This document shows, one piece after another, positions 1 through 6,407 of a stretch of 6,408 nucleotides of DNA. Position 1 is the first letter of the stretch. Each line of letters begins with the position of its first letter. Made by a program: the position numbers and the translations under genes. The notes beneath the pieces were generated by a model that ran no database searches, was not told the DNA's origin, and was given only the letters and a program-made list of their open reading frames with translations. Location of the stretch: the NCBI GenBank assembly GCA_023264075.1, contig JALQTG010000075.1, forward strand, positions 1 to 6,408. The letters are read 5' to 3'. Source of the DNA: Crocinitomicaceae bacterium (GTDB lineage Bacteria; Bacteroidota; Bacteroidia; Flavobacteriales_D; Crocinitomicaceae).

Positions 1-1
1 T

Positions 2-394
2 GAAAGGCAACGAAGTCTTTATATCAGAGCAGGTACGTTGAAATTAGACCAAGCTCAATACCGTGAACTAGAAGCATTTGCTAAGTTTGGTTCTGACCTT
101 GATGCAGCGACGAAGTCTGTATTGGATAAAGGAGCACGTAACGTGGAAATCTTGAAGCAAAACGAAGGAGATCCATTTACGGTTGAACGTCAAATTGCAA
201 TTATCTATGTGGGTACAAAAGGATTAATTCAAAATGTACCTGTAGAGAAAGTAAAAGCGTTTGAAATTGAATACCTTGATTTCTTGGAGGCGAAACACAA
301 AGATGTATTGGATGCATTGAAAGCAGGTAAACTGGATGATAACATCACCAATACACTCGCTACTGTAGCCAAAGAAATAGCTTCAAAGTACTAG
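2..394 (+). CDS. atpA: F1F0 ATP synthase subunit alpha, C-terminal fragment
   Basis: This is the C-terminal part of the alpha subunit of the F1 sector, the regulatory nucleotide-binding subunit that alternates with beta in the alpha3beta3 ring at the cytoplasmic face of the membrane. From base 29 the frame reads AGTLKLDQAQYRELEAFAKF and then GSDLDAAT, a hallmark of the alpha C-terminal helical domain, and it ends in the usual variable helical tail before a TAG stop. A full alpha subunit is about 500-525 residues, so roughly three quarters is missing upstream. The TTG at base 38 is internal, not a start: the homology continues upstream of it. The frame stays open to base 2, but bases 2-28 (reading ERQRSLYIR) do not match the conserved stretch normally found before AGTL, so the first bases look corrupted. 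atpG follows after 34 bases in the standard order, so the two are surely co-transcribed. Confidence 0.95.
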   Translation, partial: ERQRSLYIRAGTLKLDQAQYRELEAFAKFGSDLDAATKSVLDKGARNVEILKQNEGDPFTVERQIAIIYVGTKGLIQNVPVEKVKAFEIEYLDFLEAKHKDVLDALKAGKLDDNITNTLATVAKEIASKY

Positions 395-428
395 GAGAAA
401 AGATAAACAAGACTGATAGAACAGAAGA

Positions 429-1313
429 ATGGGAAATCTTAAAGAAATAAAGGCGCGGATTACCTCTATCTCATCGACGATGCAAATTACATCGGCAATG
501 AAAATGGTTTCTGCGGCTAAATTGAGAAGAGCGCAAGATGCCATCACGCAAATGCGTCCGTACTCACAAAAACTGCAAGAAATTCTTATGAACGTTAGCG
601 GAACATTAGATTTATCTGAAAATGCGTATGCTGATGCACGTGCGGTTAATCGTGTCTTGATCATTGCGATTTCTTCAAATCGCGGATTGTGTGGGGGATT
701 CAACAATAACATCACAAAGCGGGTCAATCATTTAATTAAAAATGAGTACCCAATGACAGATGTTCACGTATTAAGTGTTGGAAAGAAAGTAAATGATGCT
801 TTTAAGAACACAAAATACAACGTTCGTCCAGAGCACATTGGTGGTGCAGAAGAAATGTTCAACGATTTGTCCTTTGAACGTGCTGCTGAAATAGCTCAAT
901 TTGCGATGGATGCATTCGTGAATAAAACATATGATGAAGTATTGGTGATTTACAACCAATTCAAAAATGCAGCTGTCCAAGAGGTGATGACTGAACAGTT
1001 ATTACCAATTGCTGCAACTGAAGTTGAAGGAGAAGTACAAACATCGAATGGAGATTACATTTTCGAGCCTTCGAAGGAAGAAATCATAACAGATTTAATT
1101 CCGAAAACATTGAAACTTCAGTTTTACAAAGCTGTTCTGGATTCAAATGCATCAGAGCATGGAGCACGAATGACAGCTATGCATAAGGCAACAGATAACG
1201 CATCTGCATTGCAAAAAGATTTGAAACTAGAATACAACAAGGCGCGTCAAGCTGCGATTACCAACGAGATTTTAGAAATCGTTGGTGGTGCTGAAGCGTT
1301 GAAAGGAAGCTAG
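429..1313 (+). CDS. atpG: F1F0 ATP synthase subunit gamma
   Basis: This encodes the gamma subunit, the central rotating shaft of F1 that couples proton (or sodium) flow through F0 to ATP synthesis in the alpha3beta3 head. The 294-residue length is normal for the family. The N-terminus begins MGNLKEIKARI and continues with the coiled-coil signature TSAMKMVSAAKLRRAQ (residues 21-36). The core Rossmann-like region shows SSNRGLCGGFN (82-92). The C-terminal helix, which pairs with the N-terminal one to form the shaft, contains SEHGARMTAMHKATDNA (242-258) and the family signature QAAITNEILEIVGGAEAL (274-291). The ATG at 429 is fixed by the conserved MGNLKEI start; no Shine-Dalgarno sequence precedes it, which is common in Bacteroidota. 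It is the last gene of its operon, being followed directly by a strong terminator. The region around residues 197-220 is variable and acidic, as is usual. Confidence 0.98.
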   Translation: MGNLKEIKARITSISSTMQITSAMKMVSAAKLRRAQDAITQMRPYSQKLQEILMNVSGTLDLSENAYADARAVNRVLIIAISSNRGLCGGFNNNITKRVNHLIKNEYPMTDVHVLSVGKKVNDAFKNTKYNVRPEHIGGAEEMFNDLSFERAAEIAQFAMDAFVNKTYDEVLVIYNQFKNAAVQEVMTEQLLPIAATEVEGEVQTSNGDYIFEPSKEEIITDLIPKTLKLQFYKAVLDSNASEHGARMTAMHKATDNASALQKDLKLEYNKARQAAITNEILEIVGGAEALKGS

Positions 1314-1334
1314 AAAAAGAAACATACAGAAAGG

Positions 1335-1364
1335 AAAGGAGGTTTTTTAAAGCCTCCTTTTTTT
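1335..1364 (+). terminator. Rho-independent terminator of the atp operon
   Basis: A perfect 8-bp stem, AAAGGAGG (1335-1342) with CCTCCTTT (1353-1360), encloses an A/T-rich loop and runs into seven Ts (1358-1364). Two G-U pairs could lengthen the stem at its base. It lies 21 bases after the atpG stop, so it most likely ends the atpA-atpG transcript. The left arm resembles a Shine-Dalgarno sequence (GGAGG), but no start codon follows at a usable distance. Confidence 0.93.
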
Positions 1365-1385
1365 GTTGACAATAATTCCATTTGT

Positions 1386-1434
1386 TACAAGACTACTCTT
1401 GTATTCATAATTTTATCCCATGGTCTCCTTGGGA
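1386..1434. repeat. Two adjacent hairpins in the atpG-yicC spacer
   Basis: The first inverted repeat is TACAAGA (1386-1392) with TCTTGTA (1397-1403), a perfect 7-bp stem with a CTAC loop. The second, 12 bases on, is TCCCATGG (1416-1423) with CCTTGGGA (1427-1434), an 8-bp stem with one mismatch and a 3-base loop. Neither is followed by a T run, so they are not typical terminators. Their role is unknown. They lie between the atp terminator and the candidate yicC promoter, so they would be in the yicC leader only if transcription starts further upstream than proposed here. The rest of the 1314-1580 spacer shows no open reading frame of note and no tRNA. Confidence 0.5.
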
Positions 1435-1556
1435 ACGGTCAGAATTAATATGTTATGCGTTAACTCAATCTTTTGAAATATTCATTCATGAGTTCGTAAA
1501 AGCCACTTAACATGCAAGAATATTACAGCAAGCTCCCTTCACTCCAACAAATTCAG

Positions 1557-1564
1557 TAAATTTG
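1557..1564 (+). promoter_or_regulatory. Candidate flavobacterial -7 promoter element for the yicC-gmk-nadD operon
   Basis: TAAATTTG matches the Bacteroidota sigma-ABfr -7 consensus TAnnTTTG exactly. It ends 16 bases before the yicC ATG, which would give a short leader of about 10 bases. No TTG or TTTG (-33 element) is visible at the usual 19-21-base spacing upstream, so the assignment rests on the -7 match and position alone. Confidence 0.45.
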
Positions 1565-1580
1565 CCCAAAATTACTGTCG

Positions 1581-2447
1581 ATGTTAAAATCAATGACCGG
1601 TTTTGGAAAAGCAACGGGCTCCAAACATGGAAAGAAAATCGTTGTGGAGTTGCGCGCTTTGAATAGTAAGAGCCTCGACTTATACCTAAAGCTTCCCACT
1701 TATTTCAAAGAAAAAGAAATCGAGCTTCGCAAGATCATTACGCAAGAACTTGACAGGGGAAAAGTGGAAGCTATTGTCACCATTGAGAATATTGGCGAAC
1801 AAGGCACATATACCATCAACAGAAATTTGGCGAAGGCCTATTATAATGAAATCAAATCGTTAGCCGAAGAAGTAGGCGCTGAGAATGACCAACTCTTTTC
1901 AAATATTTTTCGACTACCAGACATTCTCGTGCAGCAAAACAACGAACTCGCGGAAGATGACTGGAACTACCTTCAGGAATTGTTGCAAGAGGCTATTGTG
2001 CATTTAAATGCATTCAGAGGGCAAGAAGGTAAATCACTTAAATATGACTTTAATTCATGCATCTCTAAAATTGAACATGCGTTAGCGGAAGTGGTTCACT
2101 ATGAACAAGAACGTATTGACGTTGTTAGAGAACGTATGACTAAAGGACTCGAAGAACTCGCGCAAAAAGTCGATGAGAATCGTTTAGAACAAGAATTGAT
2201 TTTTTACATAGAGAAATTGGATGTTTCAGAAGAAAAAGTACGCCTAAAAAATCATCTATCATACTTTAAGGAGACGATGAACTCTGAAGATGGAGTAGGT
2301 AAAAAACTCGGTTTCATTGCACAGGAAATGGGAAGAGAAATTAACACCCTAGGTAGTAAGGCTAATCACGCTGAGATTCAAAAGCTTGTCGTTGAAATGA
2401 AAGACAACCTAGAGCGAATTAAAGAACAAGTATTAAATACACTATAA
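1581..2447 (+). CDS. yicC: YicC/YloC-family endoribonuclease
   Basis: This is a YicC-family protein, a group of endoribonucleases now linked to RNA and small-RNA turnover; the exact targets in Bacteroidota are not known to me. The 288-residue length is typical. The N-terminal domain opens with the family signature MLKSMTGFGKA and continues to about residue 160. The C-terminal domain (formerly DUF1732, about 203-288) holds RLEQELIFYIEKLDVSEE and the strongly conserved block GFIAQEMGREINTLGSKA (244-261), followed by VVEMKDNLERIKEQV. The middle is a long charged helical region, in line with the oligomeric helical structure of the family. The ATG at 1581 is set by the MLKSMTGFG start; there is no Shine-Dalgarno sequence. 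It is the first gene of a tight operon, with gmk starting 8 bases after its stop. A yicC-gmk neighbourhood is widespread in bacteria, and the extension to nadD is familiar in Bacteroidota. Confidence 0.95.
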   Translation: MLKSMTGFGKATGSKHGKKIVVELRALNSKSLDLYLKLPTYFKEKEIELRKIITQELDRGKVEAIVTIENIGEQGTYTINRNLAKAYYNEIKSLAEEVGAENDQLFSNIFRLPDILVQQNNELAEDDWNYLQELLQEAIVHLNAFRGQEGKSLKYDFNSCISKIEHALAEVVHYEQERIDVVRERMTKGLEELAQKVDENRLEQELIFYIEKLDVSEEKVRLKNHLSYFKETMNSEDGVGKKLGFIAQEMGREINTLGSKANHAEIQKLVVEMKDNLERIKEQVLNTL

Positions 2448-2455
2448 GCCACCGT

Positions 2456-3028
2456 ATGCAGTACACCGGTAAATGCCTCATCTTTTCAGCACCTTCAGGA
2501 GCAGGTAAAACGACTATCGTCCGTGCATTGCTGGAGCGATTTGATGAGATTTCCTTTTCTGTTTCTGCTGCTTCTCGTGCGCCACGTCCTAATGAAGTTA
2601 ATGGCGTAGATTATCATTTTTATTCGGTGGAAGAATTTAAGCAACTCATCAAAAAAGATGCGTTTGTGGAATGGGAAGAAGTATACACCGATCATTATTA
2701 CGGAACGCTGAAATCGGAGGTTGAACGTATTTGGAAAGAGGGAAAAGTGGTGATTTTTGACGTGGACGTTTACGGTGGAATTAACCTAAAAAAGTTTTTT
2801 GGCGATCAAGCCCTGAGTATTTTTGTGATGCCTCCAACGATTGATGCGCTCGAGCAACGTTTGCGGCGCAGGAGCACCGAAACAGAAGTTCGCATACAAA
2901 CACGGCTCAAAAAAGCAGCAGAAGAACTTCAGCTACACAATCAATTCGACAAAATCGTGGTGAATGATGAACTTGACACAGCAATTGTTGAAGCAAGTCG
3001 TTTAGCACAAGACTTCATACACCCATGA
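2456..3028 (+). CDS. gmk: Guanylate kinase
   Basis: This cytoplasmic enzyme phosphorylates GMP (and dGMP) to GDP with ATP, an essential step in purine nucleotide supply. The 190-residue length fits the family. The P-loop is APSGAGKT (residues 12-19). The GMP-binding region has S37, R41, R44 and Y53 within SVSAASRAPRPNEVNGVDYH; the AAS before R41 is the form I associate with Bacteroidota rather than the STT/HTT of other phyla. Further GMP contacts are expected at E72 (FVEWEE), Y82 and T84 (YYGT) and D104 (FDVDVYGG). The lid segment has the arginine-rich LEQRLRRRSTE and RIQTRLKKAAEEL, and the C-terminus has the typical FDKIVVNDELD. The ATG at 2456 gives a start just before the beta strand leading to the P-loop, as expected. 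The stop overlaps the nadD start by four bases (ATGA), which indicates translational coupling. Confidence 0.98.
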   Translation: MQYTGKCLIFSAPSGAGKTTIVRALLERFDEISFSVSAASRAPRPNEVNGVDYHFYSVEEFKQLIKKDAFVEWEEVYTDHYYGTLKSEVERIWKEGKVVIFDVDVYGGINLKKFFGDQALSIFVMPPTIDALEQRLRRRSTETEVRIQTRLKKAAEELQLHNQFDKIVVNDELDTAIVEASRLAQDFIHP

Positions 3029-3639
3029 AAGTAGGACTCTATTTCGGCACATTCAATCCCATTCATATTGGGCATTTGGTCATTTCGAATTACATGGCTG
3101 AGTACACTGACTTAGATCAAGTTTGGTTAGTAGTGACACCACAGAACCCATTAAAAAAGAAGAAATCGCTGCTGGAAGACTACCATCGTCTTGCTGTTGT
3201 AAAAGTGGCTATCGAAGACAATATCAAATTGCGCGCGAGTGATATTGAGTTTAATCTCCCGCGACCTTCGTATACCACGGCCACTCTTGCTTATATCAAA
3301 GAGAAATATCAAGAGCATGAATTTCACCTCATCATGGGAGAAGACAATTTACGCACCTTCCATAAATGGCGGAATTATGAATACATCCTGGATAGCCATA
3401 AAATCTATGTTTACCCGAGAACTCTGACCATTCAAGAAGAGGAAGAAGTGCGGGAAATCGGTTCAGTGCCCGATAATGAATTGTCGAAACACCCGAATGT
3501 CATGGTGTGCGAAGATGCCCCTGTGATGAAGGTAAGTTCGAGCTTTATTCGTCAAGCAATCAAAGACGGTAAAGATGTGAGGTATTTACTCACTGACCCT
3601 GTTTACAAGTACATCGATGAGATGAATTTTTACCGTTAA
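3025..3639 (+). CDS. nadD: Nicotinate-nucleotide adenylyltransferase
   Basis: NadD transfers AMP from ATP to nicotinic acid mononucleotide to form deamido-NAD in the cytoplasm, a key step shared by the de novo and salvage routes to NAD. The 204-residue protein shows the nucleotidyltransferase motif GTFNPIHIGH (residues 8-17, with the HxGH catalytic histidines H14 and H17), PQNPLKKKK (39-47) with a lysine-rich loop, and R55 in YHRLAVV. It also has the substrate-binding RPSYTTATL (80-88), MGEDNLRTFHKW (104-115) and the C-terminal ATP-binding SSSFIR (171-176). All key residues are present. It overlaps gmk by four bases and is the last gene of the operon. No convincing terminator hairpin is seen after its TAA; a convergent gene ends five bases away. 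Confidence 0.97.
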   Translation: MKVGLYFGTFNPIHIGHLVISNYMAEYTDLDQVWLVVTPQNPLKKKKSLLEDYHRLAVVKVAIEDNIKLRASDIEFNLPRPSYTTATLAYIKEKYQEHEFHLIMGEDNLRTFHKWRNYEYILDSHKIYVYPRTLTIQEEEEVREIGSVPDNELSKHPNVMVCEDAPVMKVSSSFIRQAIKDGKDVRYLLTDPVYKYIDEMNFYR

Positions 3640-3644
3640 TTGGG

Positions 3645-4517
3645 TTATCCTTTTGCATTTTTCTTTCCAAAGACATATACGGCAATTCCGCCTGTAAAAA
3701 ACATGATAATCGAATACACCGCGGGAGCAATAGCAATCTCTGGGTTATTCAATAAGGTAGCGCCCATTGCAATAGCGATGGCTAACGTACCATTTTGAAT
3801 TCCTGATTCAATGGAAATGGTACTCGATTGCTTAAAGGATAAACCTACTAATCTCCCTGTAATTATACCAAAAGAAAGGGATATCAAATTTAACAGCAAT
3901 GCTGCTAAACCTACTGATTGAAATGCCGGAAGAATAATTGCTTTGTTTTTCAATACTACACCTAAAATAATCACGACAATAAGCACCGCAGAGGCGATTT
4001 TCACAGGGCGCTCTGCACGTTCAGCCAATTGTGCGCGCTTCGACTTGATATACATGCCTAGCGCTACTGGGATAACCGTAATGACCATCACTTGGAGAAT
4101 CGTTTGAAAAACTGGTAGCTCAACATATTGCTCTTTTCCCATGTGGAGTTGCATACCATAATTCACAATAAAGGGTATCGTAAAAATCGTGATAAAACTC
4201 GAAAACGCAGTCAATGAGATAGACAACGCGCTATCCCCTTTACCAAGATAAGCCAACAAATTGGAAGTGGCTCCTCCAGGACAAGCCGCTAACAAAATAA
4301 TCCCGACAGCATACTCAGATTGCATGTCCCAATTAGCCATAAGCAAAAAGCCGACCAGCGGCAAAAGCACCAATTGATTGAGCAACCCAATGATCATTGC
4401 CTTGGGGTAAAGTAGTATCCGCTGAAAGTCATTCAACGTTAGTGACAGTCCCATACCCAACATAATAATCGCAAGGACTAAGGGTAAAAAAAGTTCCGTG
4501 AGTAGGCTTCCTTCCAT
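3645..4517 (-). CDS. Bile acid:sodium symporter family (BASS/SBF) transporter
   Basis: This is a 290-residue inner-membrane protein of the BASS family, which uses a sodium gradient to import organic anions. Bacterial members are named after bile acid carriers, but the real substrate is usually a small carboxylate or is unknown. Nearly the whole chain is hydrophobic, with about nine or ten membrane helices. Family motifs are visible: GMGLSLTLNDF (21-31), LLNQLVLLPLVG (45-56), CPGGATSN (79-86) and ESGIQNGTLAIAIA (237-250). By comparison with the structurally known Neisseria ASBT homologue, S85, N86, E237, Q241 and Q48 are the likely sodium ligands, and the two sodium sites look intact. The ATG at 4517 places the first helix directly at the N-terminus. 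The gene converges on nadD and sits 119 bases downstream of the small membrane protein on the same strand, so it could be read through from that operon or have its own promoter. Nothing nearby hints at the substrate. Confidence 0.92.
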   Translation of the reverse strand: MEGSLLTELFLPLVLAIIMLGMGLSLTLNDFQRILLYPKAMIIGLLNQLVLLPLVGFLLMANWDMQSEYAVGIILLAACPGGATSNLLAYLGKGDSALSISLTAFSSFITIFTIPFIVNYGMQLHMGKEQYVELPVFQTILQVMVITVIPVALGMYIKSKRAQLAERAERPVKIASAVLIVVIILGVVLKNKAIILPAFQSVGLAALLLNLISLSFGIITGRLVGLSFKQSSTISIESGIQNGTLAIAIAMGATLLNNPEIAIAPAVYSIIMFFTGGIAVYVFGKKNAKG

Positions 4518-4589
4518 GGTGTAGATTTTTAGTTTTCAACGATTTGAGAGAGTCTCCCTAACGCGTCTATCAACGAATATACACTTTTT

Positions 4590-4622
4590 TTGAATTCAAC
4601 GGTTGACCTTCGCTGTACGAAG
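4590..4622. repeat. Cluster of short palindromes upstream of the BASS transporter gene
   Basis: Three short symmetrical elements lie close together: TTGAATTCAA (4590-4599, perfect 10-bp palindrome), TCAAC-G-GTTGA (4596-4606, overlapping it) and CTTCG-CTGTA-CGAAG (4608-4622, stem-loop). On the - strand they are 70-105 bases upstream of the transporter start. A 7-of-8-type match to the -7 element, TATATTCG, lies just downstream on - at 4581-4574, without a well spaced -33 element. They could form an operator or the end of the upstream transcript, but no T run follows on the - strand. The function is inferred from position only and could be chance in AT-rich DNA. Confidence 0.3.
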
Positions 4623-4636
4623 TTAGTGCAAAGATG

Positions 4637-4858
4637 CTACTTCTTATTTTGTTGATTATTTAGAAATTCTTGATGCTTTTTCATTCGTTTCATCATATAT
4701 CTTCGCATCAAGAATACAAACAACGCTAATGCAGCAAAAACGTAGTTAAAACCCCATTTATCAAATCCCTCGGTAATACCCATATAAGTAACACTGACGG
4801 CGATTACGGTGGCCATGGCCAACCAAAACAACTGCATGATTTTATTGTACGTTTCCAT
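4637..4858 (-). CDS. Small two-helix membrane protein linked to lptC, function unknown
   Basis: This 73-residue protein has two predicted membrane helices, about residues 10-28 (starting LFWLAMATVIAV) and 37-51 (FNYVFAALALFVFLM), joined by a short loop containing GFDKWGFN. A strongly basic tail (RRYMMKRMKKHQ and onward to KK) follows and should stay in the cytoplasm, which puts both ends inside. I do not recognise a characterised family. Small two-helix proteins of this kind are, as I recall, found next to lptC in other Flavobacteriales, which supports it being a real gene. The ATG lies two bases after the lptC TAG stop, so it is almost certainly translated from the same transcript. A role in envelope biogenesis or lipopolysaccharide export is suggested only by the linkage. 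It ends in TAG, and no clear terminator follows. Confidence 0.8.
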   Translation of the reverse strand: METYNKIMQLFWLAMATVIAVSVTYMGITEGFDKWGFNYVFAALALFVFLMRRYMMKRMKKHQEFLNNQQNKK

Positions 4859-4860
4859 AT

Positions 4861-5424
4861 CTATTTGTGACTGTAAATTACTGCCTGAGGCTTATAAACG
4901 ACCAGGGTATCCATTAAATGATTTGTTCGGGCACCGATTCCCGTAATAACTTTATCTGGAGCTTTCAGCACAACAGGCTTATCCGTATATATGGAGTCGG
5001 CTATCTTATTCCAATATAATACTTCTGTTTTCAATAGTTCTTGTGTCGACTGATTTAAAAACTCCACACTATCCCTCACCTCAATATTACCAGTTTCTTC
5101 ATCCACTTCTCCATACACCGAAGTCAGCACAGAGGTGACATTTCCCTGATCATCAAAAAAAAGCACCTTCAACCCATTCTTAAATTGTGTTACACGCTTG
5201 GGTTCAATATACGTTTCTGCAATACCCGCAAACAATTCGAAGCTAGCATATCCAGAATCCGTAAAGATCACATGAAACTGCTCTGATGTTTCCTCAGGGC
5301 TGTTAGGACTCATGGTAATGCGTTTAACCTGTTCTAAATCGTTGGAGCATGAAAAAAACATTCCTGCCACCACAAGGATGACAGGAAATAAAATTAATGT
5401 ATGAAGTTGATTTCTATTCTTCAC
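4861..5424 (-). CDS. lptC: LPS export ABC transporter periplasmic protein LptC (lipoprotein form)
   Basis: LptC is the periplasmic, inner-membrane-anchored component that accepts lipopolysaccharide from LptBFG and passes it to the LptA bridge. The 187-residue protein begins with a basic stretch, a hydrophobic segment (about 8-24) and a lipobox-like FFSC with Cys26, so it is probably a lipoprotein, as usual in Bacteroidota, instead of having the plain anchor helix of E. coli LptC. The mature part is rich in beta strands and carries hallmarks of the Bacteroidota LptC family: SPEETSEQFHVIFTDSG, FKNGLKVLFFDDQGNVTSVL, YGEVDEETGNIEVRDSVEF, and LLKTEVLYWNKIADSIYTDK followed by ITGIGARTN. The start is GTG at 5424-5422, chosen because it is the only one giving a full signal sequence (the next Met is residue 22) and because it overlaps the upstream TAG by one base (TAGTG), a coupling arrangement. 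Distant sequence identity across phyla is low, but the pattern is distinctive. Confidence 0.9.
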   Translation of the reverse strand: MKNRNQLHTLILFPVILVVAGMFFSCSNDLEQVKRITMSPNSPEETSEQFHVIFTDSGYASFELFAGIAETYIEPKRVTQFKNGLKVLFFDDQGNVTSVLTSVYGEVDEETGNIEVRDSVEFLNQSTQELLKTEVLYWNKIADSIYTDKPVVLKAPDKVITGIGARTNHLMDTLVVYKPQAVIYSHK

Positions 5425-6407
5425 TAGAACAGTTTAATCGTAACTGTTTTGCCCCAACAATCCAAGCTAACTGTTTCTCCAACATCTTTACCGACGTTGA
5501 ATAAGTCAGAAGACGATGGACACTGAGCTTTATACGCTTCAACTAATTTACCGCTCCCCGATTTCTCAGCTAATTCTACAGCATAATAGTTGTTCGATTT
5601 TCGTTCAAACGTAGAGGCGCCACATTCATTCATCATGGCATTCACAGAAGCCGCAGCAATTTCATACCCTTTGCCAGCATTCGCACCGCTAACTCTCAAC
5701 CCAGCATTATGTGCTGCTTTGTAGCTACGTGCTTTGAAATAAGCTTGCGCAATGGCCAATTCAATATCACTTTTCTGAGCAGCATCTGTTGTCATTTCTA
5801 AAGCAGATTCAAACGTTTTTACAGCCTCAGACACTTTTCCTTGAGCAGTTAATAGTTCTGCTTTTGCCAAAACAGCTCCAACAGACGGGTCAATCTTAAT
5901 AATCGTATCTACAAGCATTGCAAATTCTTTACTTGAAGTACAGTCCTTACTCTTTAACAACGCCATAAAATTATTCACCATTGCTTTTTTAGATTCGACA
6001 TCTTGTGGAAGTTCGCTTAAGAACTTGTTGATTTCTGGTGTAATCACAGAACAATCGTTCGCAACCTTGTCCATGTAGATGGATAAGAAATCCGAAACCT
6101 CTGATTTCATTCCTCCTTTTGATACATATTCATTCAACTTAAAGTACTCCGTGATTATACGCTTCTTGTATGCCGACTTTACCTCCTCATCTGAAGTTTG
6201 TGCCCACAAGTTATAGATGTTCGCATAGTACTGCTTGATCATACCTTCATTCGCTTTTGCGCCATCATGATGGATCCCGATTTGGTAAGCCGCATCAGCT
6301 TTTTCCATGCGCTGGGCCATGCCCGACAGGCGGTCATGCTCGGCCATCATGGCATCGAATTCACGCTCAACTTCGGCAGCGCGTGCTTCCTCGGTCTCGT
6401 CGGTCAC
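5424..6407 (-). CDS. TPR-containing envelope-linked protein, N-terminus missing and fused to foreign sequence
   Basis: This frame runs off the right edge of the window. From about translated residue 40 onward it is an all-helical protein resembling the tetratricopeptide proteins found upstream of lptC in Flavobacteriales. Clear TPR-like helix pairs lie at about residues 175-208 (AVLAKAELLTAQGKVSEAVK) and 212-245 (ELAIAQAYFKARSYKAA), and the chain ends in a cysteine-containing tail, LDCWGKTVTIKLF. The molecular function is unknown; TPRs suggest protein binding. The native N-terminus, probably with a secretion signal, is absent. Translated residues 1-37 (GTG at 6407) do not belong: they are rich in Glu, Ala, Arg and Met, encoded by GC-rich DNA, and look like a phage capsid coiled coil. 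The GTG at 6407 is therefore not a credible start. The TAG stop overlaps the lptC GTG by one base, so the two are translationally coupled. Confidence 0.8.
   Translation of the reverse strand: MTDETEEARAAEVEREFDAMMAEHDRLSGMAQRMEKADAAYQIGIHHDGAKANEGMIKQYYANIYNLWAQTSDEEVKSAYKKRIITEYFKLNEYVSKGGMKSEVSDFLSIYMDKVANDCSVITPEINKFLSELPQDVESKKAMVNNFMALLKSKDCTSSKEFAMLVDTIIKIDPSVGAVLAKAELLTAQGKVSEAVKTFESALEMTTDAAQKSDIELAIAQAYFKARSYKAAHNAGLRVSGANAGKGYEIAAASVNAMMNECGASTFERKSNNYYAVELAEKSGSGKLVEAYKAQCPSSSDLFNVGKDVGETVSLDCWGKTVTIKLF

Noticed and set aside
38..40. TTG at 38 as a start codon of a short separate gene
   Set aside because: The AtpA homology (AGT before LKLDQAQYRE) extends upstream of it, so it is an internal leucine codon of atpA.
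383..980. Open frames on the - strand opposite atpG (114 and 69 codons)
   Set aside because: They lie wholly antisense to a certain, conserved gene, have no recognisable motif and an unnatural composition; shadows of atpG codon usage.
1366..1394. TTGACA at 1366-1371 as a sigma-70 -35 box
   Set aside because: No matching -10 box at 16-18 bases, and Bacteroidota use a different promoter consensus; it directly follows the terminator T run.
1408..1415. TAATTTTA as an alternative -7 promoter element
   Set aside because: It lacks the final G of TAnnTTTG, and the nearest TTTG upstream (1381-1384) is 23 bases away, wider than usual; the exact match at 1557 is better placed.
2495..2695. Open frame on the - strand opposite gmk
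   Set aside because: Antisense to the P-loop and GMP-binding region of gmk, with no family features.
3239..3427. Second + strand frame inside nadD
   Set aside because: It is out of frame within a fully intact nadD, with no motif and no start context.
6262..6273. Perfect 12-bp palindrome CCATCATGATGG
   Set aside because: It lies inside the TPR coding region over His-His-Asp codons and is explained by codon choice; no related copies are seen elsewhere in the window.
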